DNA of 64,000 bases, from assembly GCA_012515445.1 (NCBI GenBank), contig JAAYYI010000112.1, positions 1-64,000 of the forward strand, written 5' to 3'. Shown here piece by piece: positions 17,795 through 26,086 of this stretch (position 1 is the stretch's first letter; each line of letters starts with the position of its first letter). Made by a program: the position numbers and the translations under genes. The notes under the pieces were generated by a model. It had not been told where the DNA came from. It saw only the letters and a list, made by a program, of their open reading frames with translations, and did not search any database. This stretch comes from Candidatus Bathyarchaeota archaeon. GTDB taxonomy: Archaea; Thermoproteota; Bathyarchaeia; Bathyarchaeales; Bathycorpusculaceae.

Positions 17795-17935
17795 TTACCA
17801 TTCCTCTTCAGCTATTTTGTTCCAGCATTGCTGGCATATCGGAAGGTTTTGGCCTCTGACCTGTATGTAGAGTTTGATATCTTCGCTTTTACAGGTGCCG
17901 TTTGTGGGGTTTCTACAATGTTCCATTTTAATCAT
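17795..17935 (-). CDS. 46-aa zinc-finger protein
   Basis: MIKMEHCRNPTNGTCKSEDIKLYIQVRGQNLPICQQCWNKIAEEEW. Two cysteine pairs (C-x7-C and C-x2-C) are 18 residues apart, a treble-clef or ribbon-like zinc site. It is too short for the ORF track. TAA is directly followed by the ATG of the 78-aa gene, which supports it being real. ATG 17926 is an alternative start. Function unknown. Confidence 0.6.
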   Translation of the reverse strand: MIKMEHCRNPTNGTCKSEDIKLYIQVRGQNLPICQQCWNKIAEEEW

Positions 17936-18051
17936 CGAAGATGCGTTACTGTGTTTTTTGCTTTTAAGGCGGATGCAGAATCGACATTGCAGTGTGGGGG
18001 AGGGGTGACTGAAAGTAATGCTTAAGAATCTGCAAAGTTTACTAGATAGCG

Positions 18052-18504
18052 GTGTTTTTTCAATTGGACCCGATAATCTTGGTTACAGCGGTAAGTCTCA
18101 TAGTCCAGATAGTTGTTTTCCTATTACTTGTTCTCGGCTACTTCTACAAGCGTAAACTTAAGTTTTACATGCATGGCGCTGTTATGGCTGTTGCTGTTGC
18201 GCTGCATCTAATAACGGTTTTCGCCGTTATGGTGCCATCTTTTGTTTTAGGCGTTATACCCTACTATGTTATTCCTGAGCCCTTAATGGTGATTTCACTG
18301 GCGAGTGTTATCCATGGCGTTCTGGGTATCGTTGCTATAGTGCTGGGGGTTTATTTGGTGGCGGCTTGGGCTTTTCGCAGAAATGTTAACGGCTGTTTTA
18401 AGCGGAAAAATGTTATGCGCTTGACTATATCTGTCTGGTTTGCTTCGCTAATCCTCGGTTTTCTACTGTATATAACATTCTATGGAACGACGCTGTTTGG
18501 CTAG
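18052..18504 (+). CDS. DUF420-like integral membrane protein
   Basis: 150 residues starting at GTG 18052, with four to five predicted membrane segments (about 7-29, 40-62, 79-104, 123-146). The pattern of helices and conserved histidines (MHGAVM, ALHLITVF, SVIHGVLG) resembles DUF420/heme-oxidase-associated membrane proteins of unknown role. A family call is tentative. Its last codons overlap the convergent phosphoesterase gene by 4 bases. Confidence 0.7.
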   Translation: MFFQLDPIILVTAVSLIVQIVVFLLLVLGYFYKRKLKFYMHGAVMAVAVALHLITVFAVMVPSFVLGVIPYYVIPEPLMVISLASVIHGVLGIVAIVLGVYLVAAWAFRRNVNGCFKRKNVMRLTISVWFASLILGFLLYITFYGTTLFG

Positions 18505-19043
18505 ATTTCGATAATTTCCGGCTCGATACTTTCTTTACTTATCCTCAGTATACCCACCGTCGTTTTACCCAGCGGCGATGCGGGTACGGTTGCGCTACCC
18601 GGGTTAATATAGAGCGTTTGACCTTCCCATTTAATGTCGGCGGCATGCGTATGTCCATAGACGAAAACGTCAAATCCGTTTTCCCTCACTAACTCGCGGA
18701 TTTTGTTAAAGCCAAATGCGATGTCAGGGTCATGCATTACACCGATTTTCCAGTTAAACACCCTTAAAGAATTCAATTTAGGGAGCGCGTTGCCGACGTC
18801 TATGCCGTCCATGTTGCCTTGAACAGCTAAAACGGGTGCGATCTGTTCTAAGTCGTCTATTACTGATAACTCAACTATGTCGCCTGCGTGGATGATGTAA
18901 TCGACGCCTTGGAAGGCTTCATGGACTTTTTTTGGGGTTTGATGCGCTCTTTTAGGTACATGAGTGTCGGAGATTAACCCCACGGTTTTTGTTGGTTTAA
19001 GGTTTGGCAATTCTTTTGATACTAAAGAGGTTCCACTAAACAT
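18501..19043 (-). CDS. metallophosphoesterase, YfcE/MJ0936 type
   Basis: 180 residues with the complete calcineurin-like metal site: GLISDTHVPKRA (Asp, His), IIHAGDIVE (Asp), VQGNMDG (Asn), GVMHDPD (His) and YGHTHAADIKW (two His). Proteins of this small type hydrolyse phosphodiesters in vitro using Mn or Ni; the cellular substrate is unknown. The first 18 residues before the catalytic core are not typical, so the true start may be slightly downstream. Confidence 0.88.
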   Translation of the reverse strand: MFSGTSLVSKELPNLKPTKTVGLISDTHVPKRAHQTPKKVHEAFQGVDYIIHAGDIVELSVIDDLEQIAPVLAVQGNMDGIDVGNALPKLNSLRVFNWKIGVMHDPDIAFGFNKIRELVRENGFDVFVYGHTHAADIKWEGQTLYINPGSATVPASPLGKTTVGILRISKESIEPEIIEI

Positions 19044-19131
19044 GCTATGTGTGCCTCAAGCAGGCGATTGACTGATAGACACATGTGAGTTTAGTAATAA
19101 AAAAGCGGCGGTTTAAAAAAAGCTGACTTGC

Positions 19132-20508
19132 TTAAGTCATAAACCGTTTAACCGTTTCGTACAGTACGCTTGTGCCGAAAACTAGGTTCTCGATGGTTAT
19201 TCGTTCATCGATGCCGTGCATACGCTTCTCTAGTAGATCGATGGGTTCGTCGGGGCGCATTGGGTGGAAGCCGTAGGCTATGCTGCCGGTTTCTCTGAAG
19301 AAGTGTGAGTCTGTTCCGCCGGTAGTCATAGTTGGTGTGATGCCGCAGTTGGGTTCTAGTTCGCGGAGTACGCTTGTTATAGCGCTGTAGAGCGGCGTGT
19401 GGGTGGTGGATTCGTTGCCGTCGTGCTTCTGGATGATTTCAAAGCTTAACTTATCGAAGCCGATGTCTTGGAGTAAGCCTTTGATTGTGTCGAGGGTTTC
19501 TTCTACGCTTTGCCCCGGTAGTACTCGGCAATCGAAAACTGCTTCTGCTTCTGATGGAATGATGTTCTCTTTGACTCCGCCGCTGATTATTGTTGGGGTG
19601 ATGGTGGTTTTTGTTCTTGGACGTATTTCCTCGGCTAAGGCTTTATCTTTCTTTGCGATTTCATCGATTATCTGCTCGCTTTGAGTGGGGTTATTTAGCA
19701 GCTTTGTGAAGTCTTCTTTTAAGTCTGGGTTGATTAGGGATATTTCGGCTAGGTACTCTTTAAGGGTTGGTACATAGGTGATTTCAGGTTTGTAACTGTC
19801 AAGTTTAGCGATGACTTTGTTTATGCGTAGGATAGCGTTATCGGCGGTGTTTGGCATTGAGCCATGTCCAGGAGTGCCTTTAGCTTTCACTTTAAACCAC
19901 AAGATGCCCTTCTCTGCGGTTTGGACTGGGTACACGTTGACGCCGTTTTGTGGTATGGCTAAGCCGCCACCCTCGTTAATTACGTAGGGGCACCAGACTT
20001 TGTCTTTATGGGTACGCAGTAGCCACTCTGCGCCTTTTTCACCGCCGCGTTCCTCATCAGCGGTAGCCGCCAAAACTATATCGCCTTTTATTGGGATCTT
20101 ATTTTGTTTAAGCAGTTTTAATGTGAATATTTCGATGGCGACCATGCCTTTCATGTCGTACGCGCCCCGTCCGTAGACGTAGCCGTCTTTTACGAGTCCG
20201 TCGAATGGGGGCACAGACCATTCCTTGGCGTTTGCGGCGACCACGTCAAGGTGGCCCAGTAGAAGCAGGCTGGGTTTTTCTCCTGTGCCTTTTAAGCGTG
20301 TAATTAGGCTACCTCTTTGGGGTTCTGACTCTAGGATTTCTGATTGGAAGCCGTCTCTCGCCAGAAAATCTTGTATGTATTTGGCTGCATTGATTTCGTT
20401 GCCGGGCGGGTTAGTTGTGTTTATGCGGATTAGTTCAGACAGGAATGATGTTATTTCTGATTCAATATTATTAAAATTTTGAATAGTCAATATTTTTGTG
20501 CTCCGCAT
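19132..20508 (-). CDS. M20-family zinc peptidase/deacylase (ArgE/DapE/Acy1 type)
   Basis: 458 residues. Metal-binding motifs are LLLGHLDVV (His, Asp), GRGAYDMKGMVA (bridging Asp) and AATADEERGGEKGAEWLL (catalytic and metal Glu). A dimerisation lid covers about 210-330, and a C-terminal metal His lies in TGGTDSHFFRETG. The family removes acyl groups or splits dipeptides; length and GTDSHFFRE fit the broad acetylornithine deacetylase/aminoacylase group, so the exact substrate is open. No arginine or lysine biosynthesis gene is adjacent. Confidence 0.87.
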   Translation of the reverse strand: MRSTKILTIQNFNNIESEITSFLSELIRINTTNPPGNEINAAKYIQDFLARDGFQSEILESEPQRGSLITRLKGTGEKPSLLLLGHLDVVAANAKEWSVPPFDGLVKDGYVYGRGAYDMKGMVAIEIFTLKLLKQNKIPIKGDIVLAATADEERGGEKGAEWLLRTHKDKVWCPYVINEGGGLAIPQNGVNVYPVQTAEKGILWFKVKAKGTPGHGSMPNTADNAILRINKVIAKLDSYKPEITYVPTLKEYLAEISLINPDLKEDFTKLLNNPTQSEQIIDEIAKKDKALAEEIRPRTKTTITPTIISGGVKENIIPSEAEAVFDCRVLPGQSVEETLDTIKGLLQDIGFDKLSFEIIQKHDGNESTTHTPLYSAITSVLRELEPNCGITPTMTTGGTDSHFFRETGSIAYGFHPMRPDEPIDLLEKRMHGIDERITIENLVFGTSVLYETVKRFMT

Positions 20509-20595
20509 TCTTTTATTAGTTTGTATTCTCTTAAGAGTATCTGTTGCTGTTAACTGTGGTAAGTGGATGGATTTTTTGTTTATTCAACATGTAGG

Positions 20596-20605
20596 TTTAT
20601 ATATT
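20596..20605 (+). promoter_or_regulatory. TATA box of the Lrp-type regulator gene
   Basis: TTTATATATT lies about 50-58 bases before the coding start at 20654. An archaeal transcript would begin roughly 25 bases downstream of the box, near 20627, giving a short leader. Confidence 0.6.
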
Positions 20606-20653
20606 ATGGCAAAAATTGCTATTGGTTAAAAAAATATTCATGAGTTGAATACT

Positions 20654-21169
20654 ATGAAAGAACTAAAACCAATCGATTACAAGATTCTGTTCGAGCTCAT
20701 GAAGGACTCACACAGAAGCGATCGTCAACTAGCAAAAGCCTTAGGTGTATCTCAGCCGACCGTCACCCGAAGACGTGCCATGCTTGAGGAAAACTTTATC
20801 GAAGGATACACTGTTATTCCCAAATTTGGACAAATCGGATTTGAGATTGCAGCTTTAACATTTTTGAAGAGCAAAGTAAAGACCAAGACCGGCGACGAGA
20901 GAACTCAGGCATTACAGAAGATGAAAGAATGGTACATGAAGCAAACCAACGTTATCATGGTCATGGACGGCCGCGGTATGGGTTGGGATGCAGTATGCAT
21001 TTCATTACATGAGAACTTTGCAAACTTCGCTGACTTCATACGTGCACATGACTCAGAATTATCTGACTGGGTTATCGAAAGCCAGACTTTCAACGCTGAC
21101 CTTAAAGGCGGCATAATGATCAAGCCGTTCCACCTCAAGTACCTCGCATCTTCTCTGAAGCAACAATAA
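20654..21169 (+). CDS. Lrp/AsnC-type transcription regulator
   Basis: About 171 residues. The N-terminal winged helix (LKPIDYKILFELMKDSHRSDRQLAKALGVSQPTVTRRRAMLEENFIEGYTVIPKF) is the Lrp/AsnC DNA-binding unit, with the recognition helix SQPTVTRRR. The C-terminal part (IAALTFLKSKVKTKT...QTNVIMVMDGRGMGWDAVCISLHENFANFADFIRAH) resembles the ligand-binding RAM fold but is diverged, so the effector is unknown. ATG 20654 is preferred over TTG 20645; neither has a clear Shine-Dalgarno. It is divergent from the M20 peptidase gene across 145 bases. Confidence 0.8.
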   Translation: MKELKPIDYKILFELMKDSHRSDRQLAKALGVSQPTVTRRRAMLEENFIEGYTVIPKFGQIGFEIAALTFLKSKVKTKTGDERTQALQKMKEWYMKQTNVIMVMDGRGMGWDAVCISLHENFANFADFIRAHDSELSDWVIESQTFNADLKGGIMIKPFHLKYLASSLKQQ

Positions 21170-21313
21170 GCTTGCTTCCCCCCAACAATTATTTCTTTTT
21201 TATATCTAACGCGCACGACACTTTTTAGCGATTTCTGGTTTTTCTCTTTGACGCTCTCTGATTTGTCTAGTTACGGCTTAGCGCAGTGGAGTTTTTTTAA
21301 GTAAGCGTTTCTT

Positions 21314-21336
21314 GGGTAACTTGGGCTTTTTTACCC
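21314..21336. terminator. hairpin in convergent intergenic region
   Basis: GGGTAA and TTACCC form 6-base arms around an 11-base loop containing a T run, between two convergent genes (ends at 21169 and 21439). It could terminate either transcript. The rest of 21170-21438 holds nothing recognisable. Confidence 0.35.
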
Positions 21337-21438
21337 TGATAGCGTCTGCAGTCAAATAGCCACCAAAGAATAATTCATACCTATAATTTTTAGATTTGAG
21401 GGAAAAGGAATAAGTTGTTGGCTAAAAAAAAGCGGTTT

Positions 21439-21873
21439 TTACTTTTTCCAGTTGCTGCCAGAAGCCCACTTATAGAAGCTTGTCGGCGTGATCTTGATGA
21501 TCGGGAGGTCGCCTTCTTTCCATCCGCCATCTTCTGTCTGGTACTCTGGGTACTTCTCTTTTAGCAGTTCATGTGCATAGCGGTATTCTTCGCCATCCCA
21601 CATAAGTTCGGCTTCGCCTTGGATGCGTATGCCTTTGATGTTTGACCAGTTGTTCTTGTCGTAGTCGTCAATGACAAGTGAAACCTGCGGGTTTGCTTCG
21701 ATGTGCTCCAGTTTTGGTGTGTCTGGGTCAGAGGCAAAATAGAAGTATACGCCGTCGAAGACAGGCCAGATTGGTCGTACTACTGGTTCGCAGTCCTCAG
21801 TTGCTGTTGCTAAGCGTCCTACTGGCAATTCAGAGATGAATGTTTTATCGGATTTTGATAGTTTTATTCCCAT
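21439..21873 (-). CDS. pyridoxamine-phosphate-oxidase-like flavin/F420-binding protein
   Basis: 144 residues of the split-barrel flavin-binding fold. The pattern LPVGRLATATEDCEPVVRPIWPVFDGVYFYFASDPDTPKLEHIEANPQVSLVIDD is typical of the PNPOx-like family. IRIQGEAELM and IIKITPTSFYKW complete the barrel. Many archaeal members bind FMN or F420 and reduce small molecules. The substrate is not apparent and there is no neighbour that explains it. Confidence 0.82.
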   Translation of the reverse strand: MGIKLSKSDKTFISELPVGRLATATEDCEPVVRPIWPVFDGVYFYFASDPDTPKLEHIEANPQVSLVIDDYDKNNWSNIKGIRIQGEAELMWDGEEYRYAHELLKEKYPEYQTEDGGWKEGDLPIIKITPTSFYKWASGSNWKK

Positions 21874-21964
21874 TTAACCACCAATGTGGGTTTAGAGTAC
21901 CTGACTGAATAGTTTATGGGTCTTCCTTTTAAAAGTTAATGTTTTGATGATGTAGTGGAAATCT

Positions 21965-23497
21965 CTATGTTGTGTTGTTCCAGTAGTATACATTGGAGTA
22001 CCGACTATTTGCTTGGGCGGCAGAGTCTTCATAAATGATGTCTAGTTTGCCGTCTTTGCTGTCCAAATGGTTCTGTATAGCGTTCCAGATTTGCGCGGCT
22101 TTGTCATCGGGTTGCCATAAACCCCAAATCGTGTCGTTTACACTTCGCATACCCCAACCGTAATCCGCCGGCAGAACCAGCGCGGTCTGCATTTTTATGT
22201 TGTTTGTAATGTCGGGGTTTCGGATTATTTCCTTCCAAAAGCGCTCAATAGCCAAGTAATGCTCGTCCTGCAACAGCCCAGCGCCGTTGTCAGGGGAATA
22301 GTTGAATACAGCCGCATATTCTGCGCCGCTTTGGTAGCTCAGTCTTAGGTTTTCAAACATTTCGTCTCCGCTCATCAGCGATGAGGGGTCTGTGCCGTTT
22401 TTCCAAGTTAGAATAGTGCCCCATGGCTTATCATGCATGGAGGCGGCGCCTCGTACTAAAGCGATTTCCTGTTTAGGATTTTCATTTGGGCCAAGCTGGG
22501 CGAGTACTGTATCATAGCCGGCTTCGTAGTCAAACCAATATAGCGCATAGTCCGAGGTGAAAACCTTGCAGGTTGATTGGTTCTTTACGAAGTCAACCCA
22601 TTTCTGCATGCCATCCGTGTATACTTTGGAGGCGTCGCTGTAGGTTTGGATTGGTCTGCTGTCCCAGAGTTGCTGGTAGGGCGTAAACTGGGTTATGTCG
22701 CCTTGGTCGGTCACGTAGATGCCGTTTTCGTCCTGTACGCTTCCGTCTGGATGGTAAAACAGCAGTGCCGTGCTGTAGACGGCAGCTGCGGCTGAATTGA
22801 AGGTCCGGTTCTCTATGCTGTACTGGATTGTCCCGTTAAGCTGGTAGGTGGTTTTTGTATCGAAATATTTGGAGGTGTTATTCTGATGGAGTGATTCGGT
22901 GGTTTCGGTGCTTATTACGCCTGTTTTCTGAAAATAAGTCTCTTTGTACTGGCTGGCGGAGTTATCACTGGCGCTGATGCTTGTGTCAATGCTTTTGTCA
23001 ATTTGTTTTATTCCCCCGTCTTCGTATTTTGTAATGTTTCCTAACTCCAAGCGTAAATCAAGCATTTTTCCGCCTGGTTCATCATTGTAGTAGAGCCCCA
23101 AGAAGTGGCTGCCCCACCGCGACTCCGCGGTGCATAGGAAGCTGGTAACGGTGTTTTCCTGAGCGTGGTAGGCGCCGAAGTAAACAATCAAATCTAAGCC
23201 TTCGTTTACGGCGTAGTCGCAGACTTGAATTAACTCGTCGATGTGTGTCTGTAGATAATATGACTGTACAATGAAGAGATTCGTGTAATTTTTTACTTTA
23301 TCCACCAACTGGCATGCTTCGTTTACTGATGAACCACAGTATGTTACTCCGAGGTAGAAGGGCTTCTTTGATGCATCTTCTTTTTCTGGCTGCAGACTGT
23401 TACTGATAACCGAAGCGAAAACCGAAACGGCAACAACAAGCAACAGGACCGCTGCCAAGGCATAGACGTTATCTCTCTTCAAGTCACATATCGCCAA
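21965..23497 (-). CDS. secreted or membrane-anchored protein with a probable glycosidase-like barrel
   Basis: 510 residues. A hydrophobic segment near the N-terminus (VYALAAVLLLVVAVSVFASVI, about 11-32) is an anchor or signal. The first domain (FYLGVTYCGSSVNEACQLVDKVKNYTNLFIVQS.....DLIVYFGAY.....HFLGLYYNDEPGG) has the strand-helix rhythm of a TIM-barrel hydrolase, with acidic residues at strand ends. A middle insert (about 160-260) is rich in Ser/Thr/Asn, then barrel-like text resumes (WGTILTWKNG, AAVFNYSP, LPADYGWGMR). No glycosidase family is recognised with certainty. It is probably an exported surface protein. Confidence 0.6.
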   Translation of the reverse strand: MAICDLKRDNVYALAAVLLLVVAVSVFASVISNSLQPEKEDASKKPFYLGVTYCGSSVNEACQLVDKVKNYTNLFIVQSYYLQTHIDELIQVCDYAVNEGLDLIVYFGAYHAQENTVTSFLCTAESRWGSHFLGLYYNDEPGGKMLDLRLELGNITKYEDGGIKQIDKSIDTSISASDNSASQYKETYFQKTGVISTETTESLHQNNTSKYFDTKTTYQLNGTIQYSIENRTFNSAAAAVYSTALLFYHPDGSVQDENGIYVTDQGDITQFTPYQQLWDSRPIQTYSDASKVYTDGMQKWVDFVKNQSTCKVFTSDYALYWFDYEAGYDTVLAQLGPNENPKQEIALVRGAASMHDKPWGTILTWKNGTDPSSLMSGDEMFENLRLSYQSGAEYAAVFNYSPDNGAGLLQDEHYLAIERFWKEIIRNPDITNNIKMQTALVLPADYGWGMRSVNDTIWGLWQPDDKAAQIWNAIQNHLDSKDGKLDIIYEDSAAQANSRYSNVYYWNNTT

Positions 23498-23558
23498 AGA
23501 GGTTCTGGCGGGTAATTGATAAATCCCTTGAGGTACAATCCCTTACCATTCAGCTGCT

Positions 23559-24398
23559 CTACTTTTGGCAGGCTGGGCAGAGGTAGACTTGTCCGCCGCC
23601 GAAGCTGATCTTTGCGATTCCTTGGCCGCATCTTTTGCAGGGTTGATCTTTCATGTTTGGCCCCATAGCAGCCACATACGTACCTTGGTTACCGTAGAAG
23701 TCTACAAACTGCTCTTTACCACCTGACTTAATTCGGTCCTCAACAACGTTTTTGACTGCTTCATAGAGGGCTTTCAGTTCAGCCTCGTTGAGTTCCCCTG
23801 TTTTATGCTTGGGGTGCAGGGCTGCTCTGTAGATTATATCTTGGAACGCAGCGTTGCCTAGGCCCACCACGGCTGCTTCCTTGCCGACCAGTGCGGTTTT
23901 CAAGTTAGTGTTCTTCCTGTTGAGGTCGGTTGAGAATCGCTTAAACGTGAAATCCAGGTCCAGCGGGGAGGCGGTGGATGAGAAGTCCCTGTGGTAAAGG
24001 TAGTTGTCCTGCAGCTCTGGGTCGGTTAGTGCTTTTATTAATCCCATTCCGGTCAGCGATACTGTTAATGCGGATTCATCTGTGAATTCGAGTTTTAGCG
24101 TGTACTTTTTTGGCGGTATACTTCCCTGTGGATGGTAGAGGGTTATTCCGCCGTACTCAGGCGCCAGTAATAGGTTCATGTCGCCGTCGAATTTTACTCT
24201 AATCGTGTTGCCCCGGGATGAGGCGCCCTCGATTTTGCGTGTGTGCAGTCGGTTGAAGTCCGAGAGGTAAGTGTTAACGAAACCGAGTCGCTGATAGTTT
24301 GTGCAGTTCTGCAGTTTGCATTTGGCGGCTTCTTTTCCTTTAAGTTCACTGTTCATCTGTTTGGCTAATATGTAGGCTTCGGGGAGTTCAACACTCAA
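23559..24398 (-). CDS. Fpg/Nei-family DNA glycosylase
   Basis: About 279 residues. ELPEAYILAKQMNSELKGK is the N-terminal signature, a middle helix-two-turn-helix region includes EAAVVGLGNAAFQDIIYRAALHPKHKTGEL, and the C-terminal zinc finger is CKRCGQGIAKISFGGGQVYLCPACQK. The family removes oxidised bases and cuts the abasic site. The start is uncertain. TTG 24398 (MSVELPEA) follows GGTG and matches related proteins but gives no Pro at position 2; GTG 24407 gives MPALSVELPEA with Pro2 but four extra residues. The usual catalytic N-terminal Pro is therefore shifted or absent. Confidence 0.85.
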   Translation of the reverse strand: MSVELPEAYILAKQMNSELKGKEAAKCKLQNCTNYQRLGFVNTYLSDFNRLHTRKIEGASSRGNTIRVKFDGDMNLLLAPEYGGITLYHPQGSIPPKKYTLKLEFTDESALTVSLTGMGLIKALTDPELQDNYLYHRDFSSTASPLDLDFTFKRFSTDLNRKNTNLKTALVGKEAAVVGLGNAAFQDIIYRAALHPKHKTGELNEAELKALYEAVKNVVEDRIKSGGKEQFVDFYGNQGTYVAAMGPNMKDQPCKRCGQGIAKISFGGGQVYLCPACQK

Positions 24399-24496
24399 AG
24401 CTGGCACCAAAAGGTAATAGCTTCAAAGAGTACTTAGGTTTGTTGCATAAACGGGTAGCGTAACTCTAATATCCACAGGGTAAGGCTACTTTAATT

Positions 24497-25474
24497 ATGA
24501 TAAGACTCGTCCAATTGGGCAGCAACAGCGAAAGCATTATTTCGACTAAAGAGTTGCCATGCCAGGAATTAAGCAACGTGTGGATAGAGCTGGTGGATCC
24601 CTCAGAGGACGAGTTGCATGCGGTGGCAGACTGCACCCAGATACCTATAAGTTTTCTGCGGTTGCCCGAAGACAGACAGATTGATCTCCGGCTTGAGCCG
24701 GGCTATGGCGTAATCAACTTTATCGTGATGCAGGATGTAACTTCTACAAAAGATACTTACCCCGTGAATCTTGCTTTCTCTAAAGATTTTCTTATCAGCG
24801 TTGCCCCCAAAGAAGTCCAGTACATAGTGAACCTGGCTAAGGAACGTATGAGCAGAACAAAAATTGACCCGCCAGCCCATGTAGTGTACTTCATTGTCGA
24901 CGAAATCGCTTCTAGCCATTTTGGGCATCTGGAAAACATTGAGACAGTAACCTCAGACATCGAGGAAGAAATCATCGAGAAACCCAACCCCCAGATTCTT
25001 AAGAAGATACTTTCGTTGAAATCCAACCTTATCAGCTTTAACAAGAACCTCTGGTATGAACGAGGCTTAGTCTTTAACCTACGTAAGTATGAGAGTGTGA
25101 TGCCGAAGAAAATCCGTGACCTCTTTGATACAACTCATGAGGATTTAACTCGGCAGATAGATATCGCTGAAACCTACCGCGAAATCCTCTCAGACGCCAT
25201 CAATGTGCACCTATCTGCTACATCGAATAAAATCAACGTCTCAATCAACAGCTTAACAATCGTGATATTCTATCTGACTATTATTACGACGGTGACTTCC
25301 TTTCCGAACATGGTGGCGACGTTTTTCGGAATCGGCCAATTCGGCAGCACCCACTATGCAATAATCATAGCGGCGATCCTTGCTTCTACTATTCTGCCTT
25401 TTGTTTGGCTGTGGCGCAAGAAGTGGCTAAGCGCCAGAACCGCTTTGAGGCAAATCGATGAAGAACAAACCTAA
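24497..25474 (+). CDS. CorA-type divalent cation transporter
   Basis: 325 residues: a large N-terminal cytoplasmic domain, a long helix rich in charged residues (about 120-250), then two membrane segments near the C-terminus (about 253-275 and 287-307) and a basic tail (LWRKKWLSARTALRQI). This is the CorA/MIT layout. The loop normally carrying the GMN selectivity motif reads FPNMVATFFGIGQFG, a variant seen in many archaeal and some bacterial relatives, so the transported ion (Mg, Co, Zn) is uncertain. Confidence 0.85.
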   Translation: MIRLVQLGSNSESIISTKELPCQELSNVWIELVDPSEDELHAVADCTQIPISFLRLPEDRQIDLRLEPGYGVINFIVMQDVTSTKDTYPVNLAFSKDFLISVAPKEVQYIVNLAKERMSRTKIDPPAHVVYFIVDEIASSHFGHLENIETVTSDIEEEIIEKPNPQILKKILSLKSNLISFNKNLWYERGLVFNLRKYESVMPKKIRDLFDTTHEDLTRQIDIAETYREILSDAINVHLSATSNKINVSINSLTIVIFYLTIITTVTSFPNMVATFFGIGQFGSTHYAIIIAAILASTILPFVWLWRKKWLSARTALRQIDEEQT

Positions 25475-25498
25475 ACCGCCCTAATCTATTGACGCAGC

Positions 25499-25855
25499 GT
25501 GGTCGTTACAGCTTTAACGGTTGCACAATTACTAATCGGCGTTATCCACATAGTTTCGGGGACGCTGCTGTTTGCCTACGAGGACTTCTCAAACCTGCCA
25601 GCAACAGCAGCATACGACATCTACACGCTCGCCTACGGTCTGCTTGTGCTGGTTTTCGCTGTTTACCTTTGGCGCGGCAGATGGGTAGGCTAGGTCGGCA
25701 CAGTAGCCTTGTCAGCCTTCGTAATCGCAGCAGATTCATTAACACTGATGAATTTACCCAGCGTACCCGGAATCCCCAAAGCACCAGCCGTAGTAGAAAT
25801 CATCTACAGCATAATAGTCACTGGATATCTGCTCTATAGACGGAATAAAAAGTGA
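25499..25855 (+). pseudogene. four-helix membrane protein interrupted by an in-frame TAG
   Basis: GTG 25499 opens a frame encoding VVTALTVAQLLIGVIHIVSGTLLFAYEDF...YLWRGRWVG, then TAG at 25691. The same frame then continues without a gap as VGTVALSAFVIAADSLTLMNLPSVPGIPKAPAVVEIIYSIIVTGYLLYRRNKK to TGA. Together it would be about 118 residues with four membrane helices. Reading the TAG as TGG would give RWVGWVGT. A nonsense mutation is the simplest explanation; pyrrolysine decoding is possible in some archaea but nothing here supports it. The gene starts 24 bases after the CorA stop. Confidence 0.7.
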
Positions 25856-25932
25856 CTCAACGATAGCAGCTGCTGTTATGCCGTGTGATGGGCTACGATG
25901 TAATGAGCTGATAGTGCCCAAACTCATTAGTA

Positions 25933-26086
25933 GTTTGCCTATTTGCTCTGTTAGCAGTTCTACGCTGGAACTATAGAGGGGGTACCTGAAATCTTTGATA
26001 GGGAGGGGGAGGTCACTCTGAGACGGGTAGGTCCTATTTAGGCGCTTTATATAAGGGGAGGGAGCTAGCTGGAAAGCAACAAAGCC
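25933..26086 (+). repeat. dispersed G-rich repeat, family 1, long copy
   Basis: It aligns with 53771-53920 over its length: GTTTGCCTAT-TGCTCT-TTAGCA, then GGAGGGGGTAC or a close variant, GGTAGGGAGGGGGAGGTCACTCTGAG and GGTAGGTC-like text, then a CTTTATATA-like segment and GGAAAGCAACA-like end. The core recurs at 58501-58583 (reverse) and 12376-12429. The G runs could form a G-quadruplex. There is no ORF. CTTTATATAAGG inside it resembles a TATA box. Confidence 0.75.

Noticed and set aside
25691-25693. Pyrrolysine at the in-frame TAG
   Set aside because: Not accepted as the main call because no pyl gene, PYLIS-like structure or methylamine methyltransferase is seen; kept as a question in the findings.
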